64,000 nucleotides of DNA from Mycolicibacterium wolinskyi (lineage in GTDB: Bacteria; Actinomycetota; Actinomycetes; Mycobacteriales; Mycobacteriaceae): positions 434,001 to 498,000 of the forward strand of contig NZ_LQQA01000015.1 of assembly GCF_002101965.1 (NCBI RefSeq), read 5' to 3'. Positions within the stretch are counted from its first letter, which is position 1. Every line of letters begins with the position of its first letter. Position numbers and translations under genes: made by a program. Below, piece by piece: positions 50,035-59,047 of this stretch. The notes below the pieces were generated by a model. It worked only from the letters and a program-made list of their open reading frames with translations. It did not search any database and had not been told where the DNA came from.

Positions 50035-50259
50035 GTTTGTCACGCTGGCGTGGCTGTGGGCGTCGGCCGTCACTCTGGCGTGACATTGGCGGGCGGGCCT
50101 TCTCGTGTGCGGGCGTGTTTGTCACGCTAGCGTGGCTGTGGGGTTGGGCCGTCGCTCTGGTGTGACATTGGCGGGTGGGCCGTCTCGTGTGCTGGTGTGT
50201 TTGTCACGCTAGCGTGGCTGTGGGCGTCGGCTGTCACTCTGGCGTGACAATCGCGGGCA
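50035..50259. repeat. 82-bp tandem repeat array, about 2.7 copies (MIRU/VNTR-like)
   Basis: Units begin at 50035, 50117 and 50199, an exact 82-base period; the third is cut at about 60 bases. Each unit starts GTTTGTCACGCT and contains the palindrome CACGCTAGCGTG (or a one-base variant) and a second pair GTCAC/GTGAC further on, so one unit can fold into a hairpin with TGTCACGC/GCGTGACA ends in copy 3. The 356-base gap 49985-50340 between the convergent arsR and acyl-CoA ligase genes holds this array, a GT-rich flank before it and a CAATCGCGG repeat after it; I see no gene in it. Confidence 0.85.
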
Positions 50260-50340
50260 CACCCAGGCAATCGCGGACAGGCAATCGCGGGCCGGCCGCG
50301 TTGGACGCTCACCCGGCCATGAACCAGAGCCCCCGCGAAA

Positions 50341-51915
50341 CTACTTGCCGCGCAATTGCCGACGGAGGATCTTGCCCGCCGCCGATTTCGGCACGGCATC
50401 GATGAACTCGACTTGCCGCACCTTCTTGTACGGGGCGACCTGGTCGGCGACGAACGCGATCACTTCGTCGCCGGTCAGGTCGGCGTCAGGTTGTTTGACC
50501 ACAAAGGCTTTCGGCACTTCCTCGCCGGATTCGCTGTCGTGCACGCCGATGACGGCGGCATCGGCGATGCGCGGATGGGTCAGCAGAACCGCTTCGAGTT
50601 CGGCGGGCGGCACCTGATAGCCCTTGTACTTGATGAGCTCTTTGAGCCGGTCGACGATGTAGACGCAGCCGGTGGCATCGACTTTGGCGAGATCGCCGGT
50701 GTGCAGAAAACCGTCGGCATCGATGGTTTGGCGGGTCGCCTCTTCATTGCCGAGGTAACCGGCCATCACGTTGGGGCCCTTGAACCACAGTTCGCCGGTC
50801 TCGCTCAAACCTTCTGCCGGAACGCCGATCTCGGCACCGGTATCCGGATCGACGAGCTTGCTCTCGGCATTGGGCACGGTCCATCCGCATGAGTCGAGTG
50901 GTGCCACCGTGCCGATCGTGGCGAGTCCGCCGTCGTGCGGGGTGATGTGGCTGACGGGGCTGAGCTCGCTCATGCCGTAGCCCTGTACGACGTTGCACCC
51001 CAATCGTTTTGCCACGGCGTGGCCGAGTTCGGCGTCGAGCGATGCCGCACCTGACATGATGCCCCGCAGGGACGAGAGATCGTACGAGTCGACGAGCGGA
51101 TGCTTGGCCAATGCGACGGCCACCGGGGGAGCGATGTAGGCGTACGTGCACTTGTGGCCGGCGATGTTGCCGAGGAATTCGGCGAGATCGAACGACGGCA
51201 TGATGATCAGCCGGGCCCGCGCATGCAGTGCGGCGTTGAGCAGCACGGTCATCCCGTAGATGTGGAAGAACGGCAGCACGGCCAGCAGGCGGTCGTCGGC
51301 CTGCATGCCCTGCAGCGGCCGGATCTGGGCCACGTTGGCGGTCAGGTTTCCGTGAGTGAGCATGACGCCCTTGGGATTTGCCGTCGTGCCCGAGCTGTAG
51401 GGCAGCACGGCCAGATGTGTCGCCGGGTCGAAACTCACGTCGGGCGCGCGATGTCCGTCGGGCAGGCCCGCGCCGTCGAGGACCACCACCTGGTCCCCGC
51501 TCAGACCGGCTCCGCTCGCACCTTCGACGGCCTGCGGCAGCAGCGCGTTGACCGTGATGAGCATTTTCGCCTTGGCATCGGTCAGCTGCTTGGCGATGTC
51601 CTTGGCGGTGAACAAGGCGTTCACCGTGGTCGCGGTGGCGCCCGAGCGCAGGATGCCGTGGAAGGCGATCGCGAACGCCGAGCTGTTCGGTGACAGCAGG
51701 GCGACCACGTCACCGGGTCCGATGCCGCGCGCCGCGAGCGCACCGGCGAACGCATCGATGCGCTTCACCAGCTCGCCGTACGTGGTCTCGGCGCCGGTCC
51801 TGGCGTCGACGAGGGCGATCCGGTCGGCGTCGGCCGCGGTGAGGTCGGCGAATAGATATTCGTAGACGCTCACCGTGGGGATCTGGACATCGGGAAAGGG
51901 GCTGGCGAAACTCAA
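50341..51915 (-). CDS. Acyl-CoA ligase, 4-coumarate:CoA ligase-like (FadD family)
   Basis: 524 residues from TTG 51915, supported by GGAGG upstream. ANL superfamily adenylation enzyme: P-loop motif VLPYSSGTTANPKGVMLTH, A5 GYGMSELSP, A7 GELWFKGPNVMAGYLGN, A8 TGDLAKVDATGCVYIVDRLK and catalytic A10 lysine in PKSAAGKILRRQLRGK. The order and motifs resemble plant 4CL and bacterial FadD ligases, which activate aromatic or medium-chain acids as CoA thioesters. The substrate is not predictable. Confidence 0.92.
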   Translation of the reverse strand: MSFASPFPDVQIPTVSVYEYLFADLTAADADRIALVDARTGAETTYGELVKRIDAFAGALAARGIGPGDVVALLSPNSSAFAIAFHGILRSGATATTVNALFTAKDIAKQLTDAKAKMLITVNALLPQAVEGASGAGLSGDQVVVLDGAGLPDGHRAPDVSFDPATHLAVLPYSSGTTANPKGVMLTHGNLTANVAQIRPLQGMQADDRLLAVLPFFHIYGMTVLLNAALHARARLIIMPSFDLAEFLGNIAGHKCTYAYIAPPVAVALAKHPLVDSYDLSSLRGIMSGAASLDAELGHAVAKRLGCNVVQGYGMSELSPVSHITPHDGGLATIGTVAPLDSCGWTVPNAESKLVDPDTGAEIGVPAEGLSETGELWFKGPNVMAGYLGNEEATRQTIDADGFLHTGDLAKVDATGCVYIVDRLKELIKYKGYQVPPAELEAVLLTHPRIADAAVIGVHDSESGEEVPKAFVVKQPDADLTGDEVIAFVADQVAPYKKVRQVEFIDAVPKSAAGKILRRQLRGK

Positions 51916-51927
51916 GGGTGCCTCCGG

Positions 51928-52329
51928 TCAGCGTTCGTCGAGTTGTTTGATGAGCTTCTTCGGTGCGACCAAGCGGAACGAGGCGTCGACGAGTTCACGC
52001 ACTTCGGCCCAATCGACCTTCGCCGCAGTGAAATCCAGGCCCAGCCACCCGAACGGCCCCATATAGGCGGGGAAGTAGAAGCGGCGGTCCTGTTCGAGCG
52101 CTTTGCGGTCGCTGTCGTCGACCTTGACCAGCACTGAGTGCGGGTAGGCAACCATCTCGCCCGGGGTCTCGGTCTTGGCATTACCGCCGTACATGGCGAA
52201 CATCTTCGGCGCACAGAACACCGGCCGCCCCCACGACACCTTCTCGAACGCCTCCGGGAAAGCCAACGTGATGGCACGCAGCTCAGGCAGCCCGGGATCG
52301 TCGTCGCTGAACATGATCGGGTGCGGCAT
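51928..52329 (-). CDS. MmcQ/YjbR family protein
   Basis: 133 residues from ATG 52329. YjbR-type fold: LPELRAITLAFPEAFEKVSW, GRPVFCAPKMFAMYG, then FYFPAYMGPFGWLGLDF and WAEVRELVDASFRLVAPKKL. The family has a DNA-binding-like fold but no defined function. It is followed after 12 bases by the acyl-CoA ligase gene on the same strand and probably shares a transcript. Confidence 0.88.
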   Translation of the reverse strand: MPHPIMFSDDDPGLPELRAITLAFPEAFEKVSWGRPVFCAPKMFAMYGGNAKTETPGEMVAYPHSVLVKVDDSDRKALEQDRRFYFPAYMGPFGWLGLDFTAAKVDWAEVRELVDASFRLVAPKKLIKQLDER

Positions 52330-52371
52330 GTCGTCAGAGTAGCGGCATGAAGCAATACCGCAGGTACTAAA

Positions 52372-52390
52372 TTAGGGTAGCCTTACCTCA
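52372..52390 (+). promoter_or_regulatory. IdeR iron box upstream of methyltransferase gene
   Basis: TTAGGGTAGCCTTACCTCA matches the mycobacterial IdeR consensus TTAGGTTAGSCTAACCTAA at 16 of 19 positions. It includes TAGGGT and TAGCCT, both possible -10 hexamers, so IdeR with iron should block transcription. It lies 21 bases before ATG 52412 and 43 bases before the divergent YjbR gene start. Confidence 0.75.
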
Positions 52391-52411
52391 TCACGACTCT
52401 GGAGGTGCTCG

Positions 52412-53020
52412 ATGCCCACTACCTGGTTGGATGGCCTGGCCCGGCAAACGCGCCGCGCGACAGGCACCTTTCCCTACCCTCATCAGGCCGCTTTCTTTCT
52501 GAACAACCCACTGCGGCGTCTGACCGGCAGTCACGACCGGGCGGCGAGAAGTCTTGAGCTCACCGGGTCGGAGCGGGTCCTGGAACTGGGCCCCGGCCCC
52601 GGATACTTCAGCGTGGCGATCGCCCGCAGGCTCACCACCGGCCGCCTTGACTTGTTCGACATCCAACCCGAGATGCTCGACAAGGCCAGACACGCGCTCG
52701 ACCGCGCCGGCTGCTACAACAACGGGTTCCACGTCGGCGAGGCCGATGCCGGGCTGCCGTTCGACGACGACACCTTCGACGTGGCGTTCCTGGCCGCGGT
52801 GATCGGTGAAGTACCCGACAAGCCGGCGTGCCTGCGATCGCTGCATCGCGTCATCAAGCCAGGCGGCCTGTTGGTGTTCCGGGAGGGATTCCCGGACCCA
52901 GACCGGCTCAGCGTCAACGAGTTACGCGATCTCGCCGAATCCGAGGATTTCGTCTTCCAGGATGCCGGCGGTGATCGCTGGCATGACATCGTGCGGTTTC
53001 GGCGCCTGCCGTTGGCCTGA
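52412..53020 (+). CDS. SAM-dependent methyltransferase, predicted iron-regulated
   Basis: 202 residues from ATG 52412 with GGAGG six bases upstream. Class I methyltransferase: VLELGPGPGYFSVAIARRLT, LFDIQPEMLDKARHALDRAG, FDVAFLAAVIGEVPDKPACL, IKPGGLLVFREGFPDPDRLS. The UbiE/COQ5-like layout gives no substrate. The IdeR box in its promoter predicts induction under iron limitation, which would place it in iron homeostasis, siderophore or membrane-lipid adaptation. Confidence 0.87.
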   Translation: MPTTWLDGLARQTRRATGTFPYPHQAAFFLNNPLRRLTGSHDRAARSLELTGSERVLELGPGPGYFSVAIARRLTTGRLDLFDIQPEMLDKARHALDRAGCYNNGFHVGEADAGLPFDDDTFDVAFLAAVIGEVPDKPACLRSLHRVIKPGGLLVFREGFPDPDRLSVNELRDLAESEDFVFQDAGGDRWHDIVRFRRLPLA

Positions 53021-53048
53021 CCCGTCCCGGCCTGTCGCAGGGCTCGGA

Positions 53049-53060
53049 TAGCCTGCCAGA
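53049..53060 (+). promoter_or_regulatory. Leaderless-type -10 box of ligA
   Basis: TAGCCT at 53049-53054, six bases before GTG 53061, with no ribosome site present. Confidence 0.6.
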
Positions 53061-55172
53061 GTGAGCGCGAAGCAAACCGGAGATCCCGAGACGGTGCTGC
53101 CCGAACAGCCCGACGCCGATGTGCGGCGACGCTGGCAGGAACTGGCCGACGAGGTGCGTGAGCACCAGTTCCGGTACTACGTCAGAGACGCGCCGATCAT
53201 CTCCGACGCCGAGTTCGACAAGCTGCTGCGTGAACTGCAGGCCCTCGAGGATTCACATCCCGAGCTGCGCACCCCGGATTCGCCCACGCAGCTCGTGGGT
53301 GGCGCCGGGTTCGCCACCGACTTCGCCCCTGCCGAGCATCTGGAGCGAATGTTGTCGCTGGACAACGTCTTCGATTCCGATGAACTGACTGCCTGGGCCG
53401 CCCGTATCAGCGGCGAGACCGGGGATGCCGCCCACTACCTGTGCGAGCTGAAGATCGACGGCGTCGCGTTGGCGCTCGTCTACCGGAACGGTCGGCTCGT
53501 GCGGGCGGCCACCCGTGGTGACGGCCGCACCGGTGAGGACGTCACCCTCAACGCCCGCACGATCGACGACATCCCCGAGCAGCTCACCGCATCCGACGAG
53601 TTCCCGGTGCCGGACGTCCTAGAGGTGCGCGGTGAGGTCTTCTTCCGGGTGTCCGACTTCGAAGACCTCAATGCGGGACTCGTCGCCGAGGGCAAACCAC
53701 CGTTCGCGAACCCGCGCAACAGTGCCGCCGGCTCACTGCGGCAGAAAAACCCGGCGGTCACCGCGCGGCGCAAGCTGCGGATGATCTGTCACGGGCTCGG
53801 CCGTGTGGAGGGCCCCCCGGGGTTTACGTTCAAAACCCTGCACGACGCCTATCTAGCGCTCGGCGCGTGGGGGCTACCGGTCTCCGAGCACACCGTCCGG
53901 GTGTCCGGCGTCGCCGAGGTCGCCGAACGGATCGCGTACTGGGGCGAACACCGCCACGACGTCGAACACGAAATCGACGGCCTCGTCGTCAAAGTCGACG
54001 AGGTCGCGCTGCAGCGCCGGCTGGGCTCGACCTCGCGGGCGCCCCGCTGGGCCGTGGCCTACAAGTACCCGCCCGAGGAAGCCACCACCAAGCTGCTCGA
54101 CATCCGGGTCAGCGTGGGGCGCACCGGCCGCGTCACGCCGTTCGCCTACATGGAGCCGGTCAAGGTCGCCGGCTCGACGGTCGGACTCGCCACTCTGCAC
54201 AACGCCACCGAGGTCAAACGCAAAGGCGTGCTGATCGGGGACACCGTGGTGATCCGCAAAGCCGGCGATGTGATCCCCGAGGTGCTCGGGCCGGTCGTGG
54301 ACCTGCGCGACGGTTCCGAACACGAGTTCGTCATGCCCACAACGTGTCCCGAGTGCGGGACGGTGCTGGCGCCGGCCAAGGAGGGCGACGCCGACATCCG
54401 CTGTCCGAACACGCGCAGCTGCCCGGCACAGTTGCGGGAGCGGGTTTTCCACGTCGCCGGGCGCGGTGCGTTCGATATCGAAGGCCTGGGCTACGAAGCC
54501 GCGACCGCGTTGCTGCAGGCCGGTGTCATCGCCGACGAAGGGGACCTGTTCACCCTCACCGCCGACGAACTGCTGCGCACCGAGCTGTTCACCACCAAGG
54601 CCGGCGAGTTGTCCGCCAACGGCAAGCGCCTGCTGGCCAATCTCGACAAGGCTAAGGCGCAGCCGCTGTGGCGCGTCCTCGTGGCCCTGTCCATCCGCCA
54701 CGTCGGACCGACCGCGGCGCGCGCGCTGGCGACCGAGTTCGCGAGCCTGGACGCGATCGTCGAAGCCTCGGAGGAAAGGTTGGCCGGCGTCGAGGGCGTC
54801 GGGCCGACGATCGCGGCGGCCGTCGTCGATTGGTTCACCGTCGACTGGCACCGGGCGATCGTCGACAAGTGGCGCGCGGCCGGCGTGCGGATGGCCGACG
54901 AGCGCGACGCCAGCGTGGAGCGCACGCTCGAAGGCCTGTCGATCGTGGTCACCGGTTCGTTGCCGGGCTTTTCGCGCGACGAGGCCAAGGAAGCGATCAT
55001 CAGCCGCGGCGGCAAGGCCGCCAGTTCGGTCTCGAAGAAGACGGCCTACGTGGTCGCCGGGGATGCTCCCGGATCGAAATACGACAAAGCCGTCGAACTC
55101 GGCGTGCCGATTCTCGATGAGGACGGATTCCGGCAACTCCTGGCCGAGGGTCCGCCGCCAGCTTCGGAATAG
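53061..55172 (+). CDS. ligA: NAD+-dependent DNA ligase
   Basis: 703 residues from GTG 53061. All domains are present: Ia domain (DEVREHQFRYYVRDAPIISD), adenylation domain with the nucleophile lysine in LCELKIDGVALALVYRNGRL, RGEVFF, KVDEVALQRRLG; OB fold; four-cysteine zinc finger (TTCPECGTVL and CPNTRSCPAQ); helix-hairpin-helix repeats; and a C-terminal BRCT domain (LSIVVTGSLPGFSRDEAKEA). Essential replicative ligase, orthologue of Rv3014c. Confidence 0.97.
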   Translation: MSAKQTGDPETVLPEQPDADVRRRWQELADEVREHQFRYYVRDAPIISDAEFDKLLRELQALEDSHPELRTPDSPTQLVGGAGFATDFAPAEHLERMLSLDNVFDSDELTAWAARISGETGDAAHYLCELKIDGVALALVYRNGRLVRAATRGDGRTGEDVTLNARTIDDIPEQLTASDEFPVPDVLEVRGEVFFRVSDFEDLNAGLVAEGKPPFANPRNSAAGSLRQKNPAVTARRKLRMICHGLGRVEGPPGFTFKTLHDAYLALGAWGLPVSEHTVRVSGVAEVAERIAYWGEHRHDVEHEIDGLVVKVDEVALQRRLGSTSRAPRWAVAYKYPPEEATTKLLDIRVSVGRTGRVTPFAYMEPVKVAGSTVGLATLHNATEVKRKGVLIGDTVVIRKAGDVIPEVLGPVVDLRDGSEHEFVMPTTCPECGTVLAPAKEGDADIRCPNTRSCPAQLRERVFHVAGRGAFDIEGLGYEAATALLQAGVIADEGDLFTLTADELLRTELFTTKAGELSANGKRLLANLDKAKAQPLWRVLVALSIRHVGPTAARALATEFASLDAIVEASEERLAGVEGVGPTIAAAVVDWFTVDWHRAIVDKWRAAGVRMADERDASVERTLEGLSIVVTGSLPGFSRDEAKEAIISRGGKAASSVSKKTAYVVAGDAPGSKYDKAVELGVPILDEDGFRQLLAEGPPPASE

Positions 55173-55302
55173 GCCGGGAGTTTCTGTTCTCGCACCGACG
55201 GTCGCCGACCCCGCGGCAAAGTTGCTGAAATCGGCGGACGGCGATTGTTCACCGTACCGCCGGTCCGGAAAATTGATGTCGGCGCGCCCAGCAATGGCTG
55301 GT

Positions 55303-55308
55303 TACAAT
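55303..55308 (+). promoter_or_regulatory. -10 box (TACAAT) before the MoxR cluster
   Basis: TACAAT matches the sigma-A -10 consensus at five of six positions. A start site near 55315 would leave a leader of about 97 bases before GTG 55412. No convincing -35 is present at 17 bases; TTGATG (55273-55278) is too distant. Confidence 0.45.
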
Positions 55309-55411
55309 GCCTCCGAGCGATGGAAAGTTCCGGGCTTGTTTGTGCGCAGTGATCAAGTTGCGAGAAGTGGGGTTTGCCGGTGAGGCGCTGGCCACGGTTG
55401 GGGGTTCTGCT

Positions 55412-56647
55412 GTGACGAATTGGCCAGGAGGACAGGGCTACGGAGGCCCCAGCCCGATCGGCGGTTCGGGTGGTCAGGGGGGTGGCAACCCGCCCGGCGG
55501 ATGGGGTGCCCAGCCGCCGGTCCCGCCGCCCGTGCCGCCGCAGCAACCGCCGCCCCAGCAGTGGTCACCGCAGCAGCCGCCGGCCTGGGGTCAGCCCGGC
55601 CAGCAGGGCTGGCCCGGTGGGCCCCAGCAACAGCCGGGACCCCAGTTCGGTTCGCAGTTCGGCGGCTTCGAGCCCGCGCCGGGCGGTCCGCGACGAAACC
55701 GCAAGGCCCTCCTGGTCACCATCGGCGCGGGTGTGGCGGTGTTGCTGGTGATCGTGGTGGTCGGCGTGATCGCGTTGACCGGCGGCGGGGGAAGCGGCGG
55801 GTCCAGCGACTCCGCAGGCGCGACAGTGCAGGGCTACCTTGAGGCGCTGGCCAAGGGCGACGCGGAAGCGGCGCTGAGTTTCGGGCGCGACCAACCCGCG
55901 TCCAAGGAACTGTTGACCGATGAGATCCTCAAGCAGCAGATCGAGAAGATGCCGATTTCGAACATCCGGATCCTGGGTGACGATTCGAAGAGCAGCGATA
56001 TCGGTTATGCCCAGGTGCACGTGACGGCGAATTTCGGCGACCAGGTCTCCGACTCCACGTTCTCGATGAGAAAAATGGGCGGCAAGTGGAAGCTCGATTC
56101 CGCGGCGGCGCGGCTCGACTTTTCGAGCCAGGCGTCAAGCAAAGCAGCGAGCAGCCTGACGGCGTTCGGTAAACCGGTCGGCACATCGGTCGTTTATGTG
56201 TTCCCCGGTTACGTCGAATGGGGCTCGAACAACAAGAATCTCGCCGTGGAGGGCAAACCACTGCTGCTGGATTCCTTGACGGGCTACGCCGGCGGCACCT
56301 TTCCCACCTTCAAGTTGAGCGATTCGGCGCATCAAGAAATCGTCTCCAGCATCAAGGGTCTGCTGGACGGGTGCGCGCGCTCCCGGCAGCTGTCGCCGCC
56401 GGACTGCCCGCAGAGTCTGTACGAGTACGGAGCGGTCGACGGCACGGTGGAGTGGCAGGCGCCGAGCGCCGACGACGCCCAGATTTCGTTCTCCGAGTAT
56501 TCGATGTCGGCCAGCATCTCGATGTCGGGCAGCTTCGGCTATTCGGTGCAGGGTCGCGACGGCGCCCGGTTGACCGGCACGGAGACCTTCTCGATCTACG
56601 GGGACGCCGACCTCAGCCAAACCCCGCCAACAGTCAAGTTGAACTGA
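55412..56647 (+). CDS. Pro/Gly/Gln-rich single-span membrane protein with extracytoplasmic domain
   Basis: 411 residues from GTG 55412. Residues 1-95 are a cytoplasmic Pro/Gly/Gln-rich tail (PPVPPPVPPQQPPPQQW). One membrane helix follows (ALLVTIGAGVAVLLVIVVVG), then a Gly/Ser linker and an extracellular part beginning ATVQGYLEALAKGDAEAALS, which resembles the NTF2/DUF4878-type small domain of mycobacterial membrane proteins, and a second domain with two cysteines (DGCARSRQLSPPDCPQS). It is the first gene of a run ending at 62398 and lies 50 bases before moxR. Function unknown. Confidence 0.75.
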   Translation: MTNWPGGQGYGGPSPIGGSGGQGGGNPPGGWGAQPPVPPPVPPQQPPPQQWSPQQPPAWGQPGQQGWPGGPQQQPGPQFGSQFGGFEPAPGGPRRNRKALLVTIGAGVAVLLVIVVVGVIALTGGGGSGGSSDSAGATVQGYLEALAKGDAEAALSFGRDQPASKELLTDEILKQQIEKMPISNIRILGDDSKSSDIGYAQVHVTANFGDQVSDSTFSMRKMGGKWKLDSAAARLDFSSQASSKAASSLTAFGKPVGTSVVYVFPGYVEWGSNNKNLAVEGKPLLLDSLTGYAGGTFPTFKLSDSAHQEIVSSIKGLLDGCARSRQLSPPDCPQSLYEYGAVDGTVEWQAPSADDAQISFSEYSMSASISMSGSFGYSVQGRDGARLTGTETFSIYGDADLSQTPPTVKLN

Positions 56648-56697
56648 GCGTCAGTCAGCGCCATTCGGCGGTCCGACCATGCACCGAAAGTGAACAG

Positions 56698-57702
56698 ATG
56701 ACGACAGCCGCGCGTGTTCAACCCAACCAGCACGAGATGGCGAACGCCCATCGCATAGTCAACGCGATCGCCCAGGTGTTCTCCAGCAAAGTCGTCGGGC
56801 AGGAGAATCTGCGCGAGTCGCTCCTGATCGGCGTGCTCACCGGCGGTCACATTCTGTTGGAAAGCGTTCCGGGGCTCGCCAAGACAACGGCCGCCCGGGT
56901 GGTGGCCGATTCGATATCCGGTGGGTTTCAACGTATTCAGTGCACTCCCGACTTGCTGCCGAGCGACATCATCGGGACGCAGATCTACGACTCGTCCTCG
57001 GGCCAGTTCGTCACCCAACTCGGCCCGGTGCACACCAACATCGTCCTGCTCGACGAGATCAACCGCTCCAGCGCCAAGACGCAGAGCGCCATGCTCGAGG
57101 CGATGGAGGAACGGCAGACGACGATCGCAGGCAAGCTGTACCCGATACCCGAGCCGTTCGTGGTCATCGCCACCCAGAACCCGGTCGACCAGGAGGGCAC
57201 CTATCCGCTCTCTGAGGCGCAGACCGACCGGTTCATGCTGAAAGAGGTACTGCGGTATCCGACGCCGCAGGAGGAGGCCGAGGTCATCTTCCGTATCGAC
57301 GCCGGTGTCTACGATCGCGGCGAGAAGCCGAGACCGGTTGTGGGCCTTGAGGATATGCGGCGTCTGCAGAACGTGGTGCGCAGCGTCCACCTGGACCCGG
57401 TGCTGGTGCACTACATCACCCAGCTCATCAACGTCACCCGCAACCCGCAGCAGTTCCTGCCACCGCAGATGGCGAAGCTCGTGCAGTACGGCGCGAGTCC
57501 GCGGGCCAGCATCGCGTTCAGCCGGGCAGCGCGCGCGCTGGCGGTTCTGCAGGGCCGCAATCATGTTCTCCCGGACGACATCCAGAAGTTGGCCCACCGC
57601 GTGCTGCGGCACCGGCTGATCCTCGGTTTCGAAGCCGCGCGGCTCAACGTCACATCCGAGACGATCATCGACGCGGTGTTGCAGTCGGTCCGAGTGCCCT
57701 GA
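56698..57702 (+). CDS. MoxR-family AAA+ ATPase
   Basis: 334 residues from ATG 56698. AAA+ core: Walker A ESVPGLAKTTAARVVAD, Walker B VLLDEINRSSAKTQSAMLEA, sensor 1 VIATQNPVDQEGTYPLSEAQ with the family's TDRFMLK, and sensor 2 in GASPRASIAFSRAARALAVL. MoxR ATPases assemble or activate partner complexes together with VWA proteins. DUF58 and VWA genes follow directly, the standard setting. M. tuberculosis has three MoxR proteins (Rv1479, Rv3692, Rv3164c), none at this locus. Confidence 0.93.
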   Translation: MTTAARVQPNQHEMANAHRIVNAIAQVFSSKVVGQENLRESLLIGVLTGGHILLESVPGLAKTTAARVVADSISGGFQRIQCTPDLLPSDIIGTQIYDSSSGQFVTQLGPVHTNIVLLDEINRSSAKTQSAMLEAMEERQTTIAGKLYPIPEPFVVIATQNPVDQEGTYPLSEAQTDRFMLKEVLRYPTPQEEAEVIFRIDAGVYDRGEKPRPVVGLEDMRRLQNVVRSVHLDPVLVHYITQLINVTRNPQQFLPPQMAKLVQYGASPRASIAFSRAARALAVLQGRNHVLPDDIQKLAHRVLRHRLILGFEAARLNVTSETIIDAVLQSVRVP

Positions 57703-57708
57703 CCGGAC

Positions 57709-58584
57709 ATGGGCAAGTACCTCAATCGTGCCAAGCAGTACTTCGGTACGGACGCCCGGGGCCTGCTGGAGGGCGGTCGGTACGCGCTACTGCACACCAG
57801 GACACTGGAACTCGACGACCTGCGGCCCTATGTGGCCGGTGATGACGTCCGCGACATCGACTGGAAGGCATCCGCCCGCGCGGGCTCGGTGCTGATCAAG
57901 CGGTTCGTCTCCGAACGCCATCACAAGATCCTGCTCGTCGCCGACGCCGGGCGCAACATGTCGGCCTTGACCCCCGCCGGCGAGGTGAAACGCGAGGTCG
58001 CGACCAACGTGATGGGCGCCATCGGCCTGATCGCGACGGGACGCAGCGACGAAGTCGGCATGGTCTACGGGGATTCCAGGGGCTCGGCCAACATCCGTAA
58101 CCGGCGCGGGGAAACCCATATCGAGAGCATGCTCGAGCATTACTACGGCCACAGTTTCGGCGACGTCGGCCCCACCGACATCGTCAGCCAGCTCGAGTTC
58201 GTGGCCCGCGCGCACCGGCGCCGGTTGTTGCTGATCGTCGTCTCCGACGAACCCGATATCAGTCCCCGGCTCGATGAAGTACTCAAACAGCTTGTCGGAC
58301 AACACGAAATGATCTGGTTGATGGTCACCGACATGCCGGCGGTCGGAGCCGACGACGGCGAGCACGATGGGTTCGACGTGGCCACCGGGCGGTTCGTGCT
58401 CAACGGAGCCACCCTCGGGCCGCGCGTCGTTGCCGCCTACCGGGCCGCTGAACAGGCCCGGGTCGCGCAGCTCGACGATTTCCTCGCCTCGCACGAGATC
58501 TCGTTCGCGCGAATCGGAAGCAGCGTGGAGATCCGCGACCGGATCGTCGAGATGAACGAGGTGTTCAGCAATGCCGTCCGATGA
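57709..58584 (+). CDS. DUF58 domain protein
   Basis: 291 residues from ATG 57709, six bases after moxR. The DUF58 signature LDDLRPYVAGDDVRDIDWKA is intact, followed by a VWA-like Rossmann core (KILLVADAGRNMSALTP in place of a DxSxS site) and LLLIVVSDEPDI. It has no membrane helices, unlike many DUF58 proteins that carry two N-terminal ones. It would be the first adaptor for the MoxR ATPase. The last 14 bases overlap the next gene. Confidence 0.9.
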   Translation: MGKYLNRAKQYFGTDARGLLEGGRYALLHTRTLELDDLRPYVAGDDVRDIDWKASARAGSVLIKRFVSERHHKILLVADAGRNMSALTPAGEVKREVATNVMGAIGLIATGRSDEVGMVYGDSRGSANIRNRRGETHIESMLEHYYGHSFGDVGPTDIVSQLEFVARAHRRRLLLIVVSDEPDISPRLDEVLKQLVGQHEMIWLMVTDMPAVGADDGEHDGFDVATGRFVLNGATLGPRVVAAYRAAEQARVAQLDDFLASHEISFARIGSSVEIRDRIVEMNEVFSNAVR

Positions 58585-59047
58585 CCTGTTGCGGTTCGTC
58601 GGCGGGCCGCTGCCGTTCTCGTTGTGGTGGTTGTGGTTCGGGCTCCTGCTGATCGCACTCGTGATCGCCTGGTGTGTGGGTGTTTACGTGTGGACGATGT
58701 CTCCGGCGCGGCTGCGGACCATCCCCGTGATCGGCAGCCTGCACGGCAAGCTGGTGCGGCAGCGATTCGCCCGAACCGTGCGACGCACGAACGAGCAGTT
58801 CTTGGCCGGCGGCCTTTCGCCGCAACAGGCCGGCGCCAACGTCAGCCGCACAGTGCGCAGCTTTCTCTTCGTCGCGACCGGAGTGCGCGCCCAGTATCTG
58901 CACGCCGGCGACATCGCGACAGGTGAACTCGCTGCCGCAGGCCCACTGTTGCACGCGCTCAACGATGTTCAGTTCAACCGCGGTGCGCGGGCCGACATGG
59001 TCGCACTCGGCCGGTCCGCCGAGGAGTTGATCCGGTCATGGACCTGA
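58571..59047 (+). CDS. Small membrane protein of the MoxR cluster
   Basis: 158 residues from ATG 58571, overlapping DUF58. A single N-terminal membrane helix (LWWLWFGLLLIALVIAWCVG) and a cytoplasmic region of about 110 residues rich in Arg (LHGKLVRQRFARTVRRTNEQ) with a helical pattern through GLSPQQAGANVSRTVRSFLF. No recognisable catalytic motif. Proteins of this size and topology occur between DUF58 and VWA genes in MoxR clusters, such as the mxa loci of methylotrophs, but sequence similarity is not evident to me. Confidence 0.75.
   Translation: MPSDDLLRFVGGPLPFSLWWLWFGLLLIALVIAWCVGVYVWTMSPARLRTIPVIGSLHGKLVRQRFARTVRRTNEQFLAGGLSPQQAGANVSRTVRSFLFVATGVRAQYLHAGDIATGELAAAGPLLHALNDVQFNRGARADMVALGRSAEELIRSWT

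Noticed and set aside
50035..50259. Possible CRISPR array
   Set aside because: The 82-bp units are contiguous with no unique spacers and no cas genes are nearby.
49793..50399. Two minus-strand open frames across the 82-bp repeat array
   Set aside because: They translate the tandem repeat into repeated low-complexity peptides and overlap arsR or the acyl-CoA ligase end. There is no ribosome site, so they are considered non-coding.
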